64,000 bases of DNA from Euglena gracilis (taxonomy: Eukaryota > Euglenida > Euglenophyceae > Euglenales), in contig CP154956.1 of the NCBI GenBank assembly GCA_039621445.1, forward strand, positions 51,397,204-51,461,203, given 5' to 3'. Position 1 is the stretch's first letter; every line of letters starts with the position of its first letter. Below, piece by piece: positions 40,203-50,460 of this stretch. Under the pieces are notes generated by a model. The model was given only the letters and a program-made list of their open reading frames with translations, was not told the origin of the DNA and searched no databases. Made by a program: the position numbers and the translations under genes.

Positions 40203-40600
40203 TTCGACTTTTTTGACCCATTTTTGACCCAAAATCAATGGGCTGGCGGCCCAAAACGGCTGGCGGGTCGAAAAACGCTCATTTTTGGCTCAAAACAGGT
40301 TTTCCCAGTCCCGGAGGGGAAAAAAACATGGTTTCGGGCAAAAAAAATTTTTTTCGATTTTTTTCCGACTTTTTTTGACCCCAAAATGGCCGAAAACGGC
40401 CAAATCAAAACAGGCCAAAACTGTACAAAATGGCCAAAATTGGCCGAAAAAATGGCCGCAACCCGGGCTAGGCGGGGAGTTGCGGGGAAATCAAAATACC
40501 ATTAGATAGGGCATTGTAAGGGCTTCAATTTAGGTCTCCGGACATTTCCTTTGATTTTGCTTCATTTTAGAGATATTTTGGAAACGTCGATTTTTTGACC
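40203..40600 (+). repeat. dispersed repeat R1, copy at 40 kb
   Basis: Shares with 53562-53935 the ordered blocks ggcggcccaaaacgg, gggtcgaaaaacgctcattt, ggccgaaaacggccaaatc, aggcggggagttgcggggaa and gacatttcctttgattt. Diverged copies occur at 40640-40800, 62570-62760 and, inverted, 52800-52990. No ORF; noncoding dispersed repeat. Confidence 0.7.
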
Positions 40601-41715
40601 CCGAAAACGGCCCAAAATGGCCCCTGAAACGGGCCAAAATGGCCCGAAAAACGGCCGTAACTCGGGCTACACGAAGGGTTATGGGAAAAATAAACCATGG
40701 TTGGATAGGGTATTCCAAGGGCTTCATTCTTGCTCTCCAGATATTTCCTTTGATTTTGCTTCATTGTGGAGATGTTTTGAAAAAAAATCATTTTTTTGCC
40801 AAAAAAATCGGCCCAAAAAAACCCCCAAAATGGCCATTTTGGGCCGCAAAAGCGCGCCGAAAAAAACGGGCCAGGCATGTCAGCGGCCAGAACGGCGAGC
40901 GGGGGGCGATAGAGGGCCTCCGGGGCCAAAACACCTCCTACATTTCGTCAGACCGACATTTCCGGAAATAATGTACGTTTTCTCGAGATATTTTCAAAAA
41001 ATCTATTTTTTGACCAAATTTTTGGACCCCGGCGAAATGGCAGAGTCAGAAGTGGGCCCTATGCGGGGACAAAAAAAGCCTTCCGGTGCTTCGCGCAGTG
41101 TGTGTATTTTGGGCCCTCTTGGGGCTCGATATGAAATTTTGCACAGAAAAAAATTCCTTTGGCAACCGAAACTGGAGGCTTGAGGGGGGGGGGTCGATGA
41201 GCTCTCATCTCTTTAGAGTAAGAGCGAAGCTTACCCCTGGGGAAAAGGGGGGTCGACCCCCCCCCCCCCCCCCCCGCCCTCCCCTCCCCCCGGGTCGGGG
41301 CCACCTCGGGAACCGGCGGATTATCACTATGCTCCCGGCTCTGTTCCCGGATTTTTTTTTCAGTAGCGAGCGACTGGATTTCTAGTTTCCGAATCACCCC
41401 CGTTTGACCCCTAACTCCCCACCAGGCCCGAGTTATTCAGCCGCGAAGGGGTCCAAACTGAATAGGATTGGCCCCCCGGGGGGACCCCTCTTCCGAAACC
41501 AGGGGGGATCCCCCCTCCTACCACCTTACCCCCCTGGGGGGGTGAGTCCCGCCCTACCACCTACCTCATGTCTGCGGAGCTTCCCATACAACCCTGCCTG
41601 GGGGGAGGGGGTCGCTCCTACCTCGAAACCTAAGAGGGCAGGGAAAACTATCGGTTTTGTGGGCGGGCAAATGGCCGGGAGTCCGGACACACACAATATC
41701 TGGGGGGGTCTGAAC

Positions 41716-42067
41716 CATACCATTGCTTAGCGACCCCCCCGGGGGGGAGGGGGGTCACTTTCCACTCTGAAAAAACCAGTCAATCACTTTTTCCCCCAAA
41801 AAAACCAGTCAATCACTTTACCCCCCTGGGGGGGATCGGCAACTCTTGAATGCGCTCATGTTGGCAAGGAAATATTGCCAAAAAGCCTCAAAAAAATTCC
41901 AAAATTTCCCGGCGCCTTTGGCGCCAGGCCAGCCACTTTTCATTTTCGGGCCTACCCCCCCTGGGGGGCTCTTGGCCAGAAAACCAGCCAATCACTCTGA
42001 AAAAAACCAGTCAGTCCCCCCCCCCCCCCCCCCGTGTGACTACCCCCAGGTGTTAAGCAATGGTATG
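41716..42067. mobile_element. hAT-like MITE, copy 1
   Basis: Terminal inverted repeats cataccattgctta / taagcaatggtatg. The flanks gtctgaac (41708-41715) and ttctgaac (42068-42075) match at 7 of 8 bases, a target-site duplication size typical of hAT elements. 352 bp, no coding capacity; the interior has the hairpin ggcgcctttggcgcc. Confidence 0.8.
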
Positions 42068-42331
42068 TTCTGAACCCCCCACCACCTTACCCTCCGTCCA
42101 GGAGGGGGGGACGTCCCCCACCACCCCAGCACCGACAGGCTTCCCATCTATCCCTGGGTGGGACTGCAGCGTGGAACCCTGGCCAGTGGAACATTTGTGG
42201 AAAAATTTAAAAAAAATTAGTGGAAAATTTCACAATGACCAGCATTAAGCCCCGCAAAAAAAACACTTGACCCCTCCTCCCACGCAGCGGTGCTGCAAAT
42301 CTTGAAATAGAGGTCTTCAGACACGACATAC

Positions 42332-42520
42332 CCTGGGCGCCTCCTCCTCCTGCTTCCTCCTCTTGGCCTCCTGCTGGCGCTCATCCTCCGCCTTTCGTTT
42401 CGCCCGACGCAACTCCTTCTCTCTTTTCTCCTGCTCTCTCTTCATCTTCAGGAACTGGAAGATCCGGGTCCCGAAATCCCGCTGCAACATCTCGTGGAAG
42501 GCTTCCGCAAAGAGCGACAC
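42332..42520 (-). CDS. CCAR1: CCAR-like exon F
   Basis: Acceptor gttaatttacag at 42521-42523, donor AGG|GTATGT. Exactly 63 codons: VSLFAEAFHEMLQRDFG followed by TRIFQFLK, then a highly charged Lys/Arg/Glu helix ending EEEAPR. The LFAE-x-x-x-EMLxRDFG block is the conserved sequence after the SLDxLLDY motif in CCAR proteins, and exon E ends precisely there. Confidence 0.75.
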
Positions 42521-42585
42521 CTGTAAATTAACAAAATTTCAGAAACACTAAACAATAACTTAGGCGGCCTAATGTATTTCCTTAC

Positions 42586-42646
42586 CAAGCCCGCACACTG
42601 GCCATGCAGAGAGGGGCCCCCAACACACCGTAACACATCAGAGGGA
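42586..42646 (-). CDS. candidate alternative exon (42.6 kb)
   Basis: Open segment with donor CTTG|GTAAGG and a weak acceptor gggag. Phase-compatible with the 42.9 kb candidate upstream and with exon F downstream, but family comparison predicts exon E joins F directly. Possibly alternative or spurious. Confidence 0.25.
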
Positions 42647-42669
42647 CTCCCACAAACTCAGGGGCTTCT

Positions 42670-42746
42670 GTTTTAGCTTGCGCTTAAGCGCAAATTTTTA
42701 ATTTGCGCTTAAGCGCAAGCTAAAACATTTGCGCTTAAGCGCAAAT
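42670..42746. repeat. triple palindrome of tttgcgcttaagcgcaaa
   Basis: 42670-42726 is a perfect 57-bp palindrome: 27-bp arms around a 3-nt loop. Each arm contains gcgcttaagcgc, itself palindromic. A third unit, atttgcgcttaagcgcaaat, follows at 42727-42746. It sits in a CCAR-like intron. A related fragment, tttgcgcgaaagcgcaagctaaaa, is at about 43327. Confidence 0.9.
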
Positions 42747-42923
42747 GTCGATAACCATTGCCTTCTGTTCCCGGCGGTGTGGGGCCTGGCGTTGTTCACC
42801 AGACGTTGGGACAGGTCCCTGGGCTTGCCCTCAATCCCCCAACCCCCCCCCCCCCCCTGGGTGGTTCCCGCTGTACCACTCCTCGCGCTTCACGCACTCA
42901 GGGATCACAACTCTGTGACTCAC

Positions 42924-43010
42924 CGTTTTTTCAAACTTTTCACGACGTGTGTGTAGAGTCCACCCTCTGGATGCCTCAGCAGCCAACTCTTCACGGACGC
43001 ATCACAGAGC
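42924..43010 (-). CDS. candidate alternative exon (42.9 kb)
   Basis: Acceptor ttgctttttttag and strong donor ACG|GTGAGT. One open frame gives LCDASVKSWLLRHPEGG then LYTHVVKSLKKR, which looks like real protein. It is not needed in the family-based model. It becomes phase-compatible if exon E runs on to the strong donor GGGGG|GTAAGT near 44738. Confidence 0.4.
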
Positions 43011-44827
43011 CTAAAAAAAGCAACAAAAAGGGCCAATTGTCACCCAGCCTGTGTGGCACCATCTGGGGAACACAGTCAAGGCTTCAAAAACAAGGGACTC
43101 GCAACGGGGGTTCTGGCCCGTTTTTGGGAAAATTCACGTGTCCCAGCGGTCAAACCCAGGGTTTTGGACCTTTTTCAAAATGGTGCACAGGCTGAAAAAC
43201 ACCAAAATTGGGCCTGTTCCCCACGTCCCAACATCGGAAAATGATGCACACGCCACCGTCGAGGGTCTCCGCGGAACCAGAGGGTCAAAAGGGTGGGTTC
43301 TACCGCCGGGTCTCAAAGAAATCGAAAATTTGCGCGAAAGCGCAAGCTAAAAATGAAAACCTTAAGTGCGAGTTAGGCCTCCTAAGAATAACCAACAGCA
43401 CTTTGCACTAAAGAGAAACGAGATGATCGGGGGGGGGACTCCGTTTCATCATACTTTTCTGGGGCATGTGCATCAAGACGAATTGAAAAAATATCTTGAA
43501 TTGAAAAAAAATATTAAAAACCTTTGGCTTCAACATGCTTCTGCCCAAATTCAATAAAATAGAAACAAAAACAAACAAAAAAAACAACAATTTTTTGAAA
43601 AAATTGGCAGGGCGTCGCTTGACCTTAATTTGAAATTTTCCAGCCCAGAGGGTGTCAAATTTGGATTGGCTGGGAAAGGCTGCTTGGCTCCTTTCAAACA
43701 AGCTGGGTGGCTGGGAAAAGGCTCCCTTCAAACAAGCTATTTGTCAAATTTTGGTCATTTTTGATTTTTGGGGGTTCAGCAAAGTCTACGTCTTTGGAAT
43801 CAGCACATTCGAAATAGAAAATCATGTTTTCTACCCGAATTTGGGCATCAGCAATTGAAACTGTGAAAAAACGATTTCTTAGCCCCTGAAACATCAAAAT
43901 AAACAACATTTTCAAGTTTTATCCTGAAAAACTAATTTAGAAGTGCCCTTCACCCAATGCTTTAGTCCGAAAACGAATCACAATTCATTGGCTGAAAACG
44001 GATGTGTCTGCTGATGTGAAAATCCCTGTTCAGGGGGCCATAAAATGCAATGCACTGTCGCGCATCATTTGATCTTGTCAGACATACCTTACAGCACCAC
44101 CACTTTGAGCACAACCCTTCTACAATCTGCTCTCCTCCTGTCACAACCCTTCTCTTGTCTCAGAAGTCCCTGTTGCCAAGGCTTCAAAATGAAAAGGAAT
44201 TTTGGTTGGTGCCCACAATTGGCAGTACCGGGATTTTGGTGTTTTTGTCAGGTTTTTTTATACTTTGGGGGTTTTGGGGTTTGGAGGTCCAGGGGCTTTC
44301 GTGTCATTCCGACCTCAAAAAAAAAAAAACGGCAAAAAAAACACGCAATTCCCGGGAGAGCTGGTGCCAAAAACTCTGCAATTTATCCCTTTCAGTATTT
44401 TTCCACAAGCAGTTGAAAATTGAAGGTGCAATGAGTTCTGGCCATTCCACAAATGGTTCACAAGGCGAGAGGGGATGCAGAAGCTTTTTATTGCACCTGT
44501 TTGTTTTTTCTCAATTTTGGCGAAATTGGGCCAAATAACCTACAGGGCGTCTTTTAAATCGAAGGGCACCCATCCCCTGGGGCCCCTTCAATACATGAGC
44601 CTGGTAAATCTTCATGAAAACACAAACAGTATCGAAACTACTGTTCACCTCTCAGCAGAAATAAACAAATAAAAGCAGAAAAATACAATAAATTCTTGCA
44701 AATTTCGACAGTCGAAAAACAAAAGACGTAAAACTTACCCCCCTTCGAATTTTAGAGAGAGGTGGAAACTGAAAATAACACCGCCGCGGCAAACCACCCA
44801 GGAACAACAAACACAGGAGGCACAAAC

Positions 44828-44946
44828 CTCTGCGGTTTTTTCGTAATTGTCATCAACGTCATAGTCCAGCAAGCCATCCAAAGATATCACCATTGGCTTG
44901 CACACAATGTTCCGCTTCCTCGTCCTCTCCTCCGCTTCTTTGCGGA
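44828..44946 (-). CDS. CCAR1: CCAR-like exon E
   Basis: Encodes RKEAEERTRKRNIVCKPM followed by VISLDGLLDYDVDDNYEKTAE, donor GAG|GTTTGT, phase 0 into exon F. The (I/L)SLDxLLDY-x-x-x-D motif immediately before LFAE is a CCAR hallmark. The 5' boundary is one of two closely spaced AGs (44946 or 44937). A 60-nt intron followed by a further short exon, or a longer version of this exon, is possible on its 3' side. Confidence 0.7.
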
Positions 44947-45135
44947 CTTCATGGCCACATTGATGGATGAGAAATGGATGGGAATGAACATTGATGGATG
45001 AGAATGCACAAATAGATAAAAGAATGATGGCAAACAGAATAATAAGAAGATTAGGCTTACTTTTTTGGGGGGTTACCAAGGCTGAAGAAAGTTGTGGGAT
45101 AAATAAAAATCTTACGGGCCCCGTGGGGTCCAGCT

Positions 45136-45400
45136 CATACCATTGCTTAGCGACCCCCAAGGGGGAGGGGGGTCGTCAGTCACATTTCCCCAAAAAACCT
45201 GTCAGTCACTTCACCCCCCCGGGGGGGGGGGGGATCGGCCACTCTTGGATGAGCTTGTGTTGGCAAGGCACTATTGCCAAAAAGTCTCAAAAAAATCCGG
45301 CGCCTTTGGCACCAGGCCAGCCACTTTTTCATTTTCGGGGTCTTGGCCAAAAAAAACCAGTCAGTCAGGTGGGGTAGGACAGGTGTTAAGCAATGGTATG
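45136..45400. mobile_element. hAT-like MITE, copy 2
   Basis: Same termini as copy 1. Flanks gtccagct (45128-45135) and gtccagcc (45401-45408) match at 7 of 8 bases. 265 bp, internally deleted relative to copy 1. Confidence 0.8.
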
Positions 45401-45784
45401 GTCCAGCCACTCGGCTGTAAAAAGGTGCTGGCTGGACCCCCCCCCCCCAATGGGTGGGGGTCCGGGGCAGGGGGGGAGGTCGGTCCTACCGGGCTGGACC
45501 CGGTTGCAACCCAAAAACTGGCGAAAAAGCAAAAATCCAGCTGGATTGGAATTTTTCAGCCAAAATTTTGAGGCTGCAAAAAGAGCTTGCTGGAAGAAAA
45601 ATGGGCACTCAGAAATGAGTTTTGAAACTAACTTTGCCTCAAGGGGGTCAAAAATCTCAACAAATCATTTGAATTTTTTTCTGAAAAAAGACGTCAAGAT
45701 GAGCCCAATAACACTTTTAAATTTCATGGCGACCAGGCATTCCTGCTTCCCTGCGTGTTGATGGGGAAACATTGTGATATGAAC

Positions 45785-45950
<166 letters not shown>

Positions 45951-46376
45951 AACCGCGGAACACCCTGAACCCTTGGCGGCGGCATTGCAAACACATGCCA
46001 GGGTTCACAAAATGGGTTGGTAATTTCTCACGCCGCCTGCCAGCAGCAATCAGAACCCCGAGCAACCCCCCCCCCCAGTACCAAGCAAAAGAATCTGAAA
46101 GCTGGCAGGCAATCAGTTTCCGTCCAAAATGCCCGTGTGCGGATTTCGTCCTTCGTCACTTGTTCGGGGGCAGGGCTGAATGGGAAAGAAAAGGGAGACC
46201 CTTCCTGCATGTTCCATGGGGAAAAAAACACTTCTTTCACATTCTCTGGAGACAATTTTGACCACGATACTGATGCATTCGGAAAACTGGGAGATCCACA
46301 CCTCCAAGATGGGGGCAGGTTGACTTGATCACCCACCCAACACCCACCCAACACCAAATTGGGTTCCCCTTCAGCC

Positions 46377-46529
46377 CTGCTCAGCGGCGCCTTCAGGGCC
46401 CGTGCTTCCCTCAACTTCGGCATCCTTTTTCGCAGAAAGCGCGTCGCCTGTTGTGGGCTGCTCTGTGCCGCTGGGGGAATCCTCCGGCTTCGACTCGCGG
46501 CTCTCTTCAGGGGCAGCTGGCGGCGGGAC
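46377..46529 (-). CDS. CCAR1: CCAR-like exon D, acidic
   Basis: Acceptor tactctgggctcacag at 46530-46532. The frame in phase with exon C reads VPPPAAPEESRESKPEDSPS then GTEQPTTGDALSAKKDAEVEG and meets TGA at 46377. Because conserved exons follow, a donor before the stop is expected (weak candidate GAA|GTTGAG near 46425). Acidic Pro/Ser/Glu-rich linker after the DBC1 region. Confidence 0.5.
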
Positions 46530-47343
46530 CTGTGAGCCCAGAGTACTCCATCAGCAAATCGCCCAGGGGTTTGGGTTGTCAAATTCAGTCTGATCGCAAA
46601 GTTGGATGAAAATAGGATTGATATGACATTTGCATCCTGCAACCGCTTAGTATAATTTCAAGCCACCTTGTGAACAACACGTTAAGATCTTGTAAAACCG
46701 TCAGAGATTGAGGATAAAATATGCGTAGCAGAGCCCGGAACAGCGTCATTGTCATCTGTTGTCGGAAGCCTTTCAGATTGCATTATTTCCATATCATCAG
46801 CAATCAGCAATCGATAATTTTTTTGAAAAAACTTTACACCTTAAACTCTTCTAGCAGAATCATGCACCTGTTTTAAAAAATATCGCTCGAGGCTGCAAAT
46901 TGTCCCACCCCTTTTTTCTTGCGCCTTTCTTTAGTGTTGCAGAGGGCCTGCCAAGGAGCACTAACTACCCTCACAAGGGGTCGATATCGTCCAAATGGAT
47001 TCTTCGGGCTTCCTGCATCTTTGTGATCACAATGCCTGCTAAGCACTTTTGACACAGTACCCTAACCTAGGTTCCCCACATGCTTGTCTGCTAATTGAGC
47101 CACCTCAATTAACTGAAAACGATCCTGATTTTAATTCTGAAAAAACATGATTGTTTTTTAAAATGAGACTTGCTGGTTTTCAATTTGACCATTTGCCAGG
47201 AATGGAAAAAGACCACCCCTGTGGTAACACGAGATGCAACATTGACGCCAGCAGTCAGTTGTAAATTGAGGGGAAAAAACAGCTTTCTTCTACTTCCATT
47301 TGAACGTAAACCCAAGACAGAAATGCTGCTTGCGTGGGAGCAC

Positions 47344-47409
47344 CTCTGCATCGTTCTCCTTTGCAACCGGTTTGGCATCTCCTTCATCTTTCTCCGCCAG
47401 GCCTTTAAG
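47344..47409 (-). CDS. CCAR1: CCAR-like exon C
   Basis: Acceptor cttttctcttcag, donor GAG|GTGCTC, 22 codons in phase 0/0. Encodes LKGLAEKDEGDAKPVAKEND. Charged linker directly after the DBC1 region. Confidence 0.65.
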
Positions 47410-47540
47410 CTGAAGAGAAAAGAACACAATGAGAGGAAACCGCCGTTCAGCAGCCGTTCTGAAGAGCACTGCTCTGACACAGCAATCCATACGCAGCAGT
47501 GCCTGCTCTGAGCCAACGCAATCAAAGTGGGCCCCGGCAC

Positions 47541-47724
47541 CTGGTAATGCACATCAAAGCTGAGATCCGGGTGGTTCCAGCAGTCTGGGACGAAGATCAC
47601 AACGCGTTCCTTCATCTCAGGCAGCTCTGCCCCTTCTTCAGGGCGATGATACCAGATTTCCGTGAACTTGACCCATTGGGCACAACTGCTCAAGTCGATG
47701 CCACACATCGTCTTCACTGTGCGT
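47541..47724 (-). CDS. CCAR1: CCAR-like exon B, DBC1 (inactive Nudix) region
   Basis: Acceptor aaccctgcttgcag, donor CAG|GTGCCG. Encodes TVKTMCGIDLSSCAQW, VKFTEIWYHRPEEG and ERVVIFVPDCW. The GIDLS-x-C-x-x-W-x-(K/R)-F-x-E-I-x-Y-H-R-P-E-E string and the following hydrophobic F-x-P-D-x-W are characteristic of the DBC1/CCAR catalytically inactive Nudix domain. Strongest single piece of evidence for the gene identity. Confidence 0.85.
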
Positions 47725-47915
47725 CTGCAAGCAGGGTTCAAACCGGTGCACTGAACTAAAACACAGCCTTCCTGGGAACACCACAACAAGAACATCCTTC
47801 ATCGGCGATATCGGCGACGGACACAAACAACCCTCACCCATGGACGCACAATGCTGACACTCTTGGGAATGTGAAGAATTTGTTCCAAAGACTCCGGGAA
47901 CCACAGGCAGCATAC

Positions 47916-48136
47916 ATGGCCGTGTTTCTCAACACAGCGTCGTCGTATGGGTCACTGCCGTCCACTTCATTCCACGCCCCACCGGGGCAGATGAGCCCCT
48001 TCTCGACCTTGCAGACAAGGAACTTGAGCTGGAGGGTCAAATGCTGAGCGGAGTCAGCGTCCACGGTGAGGAGCACCACTTTGGCGTTGTGCTTGGTGCC
48101 GCTGGCATCCAGGGTTGCGGGGAGGTTCTTCTGTAC
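47916..48136 (-). CDS. CCAR1: CCAR-like exon A, DBC1 region
   Basis: Acceptor atgtttgctgctcag at 48137-48139, donor AT|GTATGC, 221 nt. Encodes AKVVLLTVDADSAQHLT, LKFLVCKVEKG, GGAWNEVDGSDPYDD and AVLRNTA. The K-F-L-V and G-G-x-W-x-x-x-D-G-x-D-P patterns are those of the DBC1 Nudix-like fold. The two leftover bases join exon B to read NTAIRTVKT, in line with the family. Confidence 0.85.
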
Positions 48137-49185
48137 CTGAGCAGCAAACATGAGTTCACAATCTCGGTGGAAAAAATATTATAAAAAGAAGCTCATTGAG
48201 AAAAATTCATTGTGGATTTTTGAAACAGCATAACACCGAGGAAACACACTTGGACCATCAGAAAATATGACACACAAAAACAATGCAAACCATGAGAGCG
48301 CAGACAAATACATTAATGATTTTTTTGGTACCCCTCCCCCCCGCTCTTAAAAAGAACCCGAAAATGACAAACATTCCCTAAATCATACTCATTTCTGACA
48401 GAACACAAAACTCATCTGAAAATCATGAGAAAATTTGTCAACATTCAGAACACACAAAAAAATGAATCAAATGCTTGCTGACCCCCCACCCGATCAAAGG
48501 CAACAAAAGCCAAACAGAGGCTTTCCTTGCGTGCTTGTGTGGCCAGGGGAGTATTTTCCCAGACCCGAAACCCGTCCACCTCCTTTTTTTTTAAGGGAAC
48601 GCCCTCAAAGAGCCAACCCAGGGTTGAGGGAAAGCATATTTTTTGTGAAAAAATTGCAATAAAACCCGCAGCCTTCCCCACCCTCCACCCTCTCTGGGCA
48701 TCAGGGTGGGGAACTCCGATCAAATGCTTCCCCCCCTGGGGGTCGCCAAGCAATGGTATGGCCCGGACCTCCCCCCTTCAAGGCTTCCCCTAAGTCCCTG
48801 CCTCTGGCTATCCTCCTCTGTGGGACACCACTTTTGTGGTAGACCTGATAAGCACCAATCCCTGGTTTAGGTGCGGGGTGTCTTCAGGGAAAACCCTCCC
48901 AAATCAGCTGAAAGTCTTGGAAAAATTTCCTGAATGATTTGAACAGAACCCCCCACCGTCCACCCACTTTTGAAAACCCACCAGGTCACATTTACAAAAC
49001 CGGGGAGGGGGGTTAAATGACGTATGGCCTGGAAGTATGTGGCCATTCACAGGGTTTCCGGGATGTCCGTTTTCTAGGTCGGTGGTGTGTGGCGTCGCCC
49101 CAGGCTCCTTGTGTAAACGTCCTTGAAATATCAGCGAAAATCCCAAATTCTGGAACAGCGATGGTGATATTCCTCCATAAGACCA

Positions 49186-49500
49186 GGGGGTCACTTTCCA
49201 CTTTAAAAAAAAGTAGTCAGCCACTTTTTCCCAGAAACCAGTCAGTCACTTTACCCCCCCCCCCCCGGGGGATCAGTCACTCTTAAATGAGCTCATGTTG
49301 GAAAAGCAATATTGCCAAAAAGTCTCAAAAACCCCCCAAAAATTCTGACGCCTTTGGCGCCAGGCCAGCCACTTTTCATTTTCGGGCCTACCCCACCCCT
49401 GAGGGGGGGGGGGGTCTCTTGGCCAGAAAACCAGTCAGTCACTCTGAAAAAACCACTAGAACCAGTCAGTCACCCACGTGTATTAACACCAGGTGGGTGT
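49186..49500. repeat. degenerate copy 3 of the hAT-like MITE
   Basis: Shares with copies 1 and 2 the ordered interior blocks aaccagtcagtcacttta, gagctcatgttgg, atattgccaaaaagtctc and ggcgccaggccagccac. Both termini are lost. Confidence 0.75.
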
Positions 49501-50269
49501 ATGTAGCTGGTACCCTGCGGGAATTATCACAAATCAAAACGATTTGCATTATGGTGATGGTTATTGCCATTGGTTTCCGTTCTTTAGAGGGTTAAGGTAA
49601 AGATTTATGTTTTCTCGAGGAATATGGTAGGATTTTGCTGCGCATCCTTGTTTGATTGGCCTCCACAAAATTGGATGCTTGACCCTCCAGGGAGGCTCCC
49701 AGAAGTCTCCCCAGAGCGGAGCCTCCCCACAGCCTCCTCCGGGCAGGGATAGATAGATGGGAAGCCCTTCGGTTTTGAGATAAGTGGCTAGATTTTGGGA
49801 GGGGTTGCCCAGACCCCTTGCCTCCTTGGCAGGTTGCAAAAATAGCCAAAATTTTTCTTCCGGCGCTGTGTGCTCTGGAAAATGAGCAAAAAAATGCTCG
49901 TTTTCTCATTTTTGAGCATATTGCACATTTATTGATGTCTTTGTGTTTTCCACATAAAAAATGTTCAAAAATTCAAAAAATGAGCATTTTTGGATTCATT
50001 TTGAATGATTAATCAGCGGTTTTTGACCAATTTTGGCCTGGAATCCAGGCCTTGCAGTTCCACAAAACCAGTTTTCCTAACCCCTTTCAGTTTTGAGGTA
50101 GGAGGGGTCTGGACCACCACCACCACCACCCTCCGTGTTGGGAGGGGTCCGACCACACCATTACTTAACACCTGTCCCACCCCACCCCACGGACAGGGGA
50201 ACCCTCGCTTGGGTCTTTATAATTATTCGGAGCAGGGGGTTTCTTAAGGACCGCCCTAAACCCCCCCCC

Positions 50270-50460
50270 AAATAACACACCCCGTGTGTTATTTGGGCAC
50301 CCGAACTGGGGCCCCGGGGGGGGGGGTGTTATTTGGGGGGGTGTTATTTTTACATGGAAAACCAAAGGAAAACTGGGGGGGGTGTTATTTGGGCGCTCGA
50401 AATCGGCCCCAAGGGGGGTGTTATTTGGGGGGGTGTTATTTGGGGGGGGGGTTACCCAAA
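50270..50460. repeat. gtgttatttgggg repeats
   Basis: Seven or more irregular copies of (g)ggtgttatttggg separated by unique G/C-rich bits; the first copy is inverted (aataacacaccccgtgtgttattt). A related gtattatttgggg cluster is at 36520-36600. Confidence 0.75.

Larger units (their letters stand above)
39110..42330. other. repeat-rich intron
   Basis: Holds one copy of a dispersed repeat at 40203-40600 with a related stretch to 40960, a C/G-run block at 41170-41300 with a GTCGAC palindrome, and a complete MITE at 41716-42067. I see no exon with support. Confidence 0.6.

Noticed and set aside
40270-40300. Dinoflagellate spliced-leader relic (catttttggctcaa)
   Set aside because: Differs from the leader by an extra T and belongs to the R1 repeat, whose other copies read cattttcggc.
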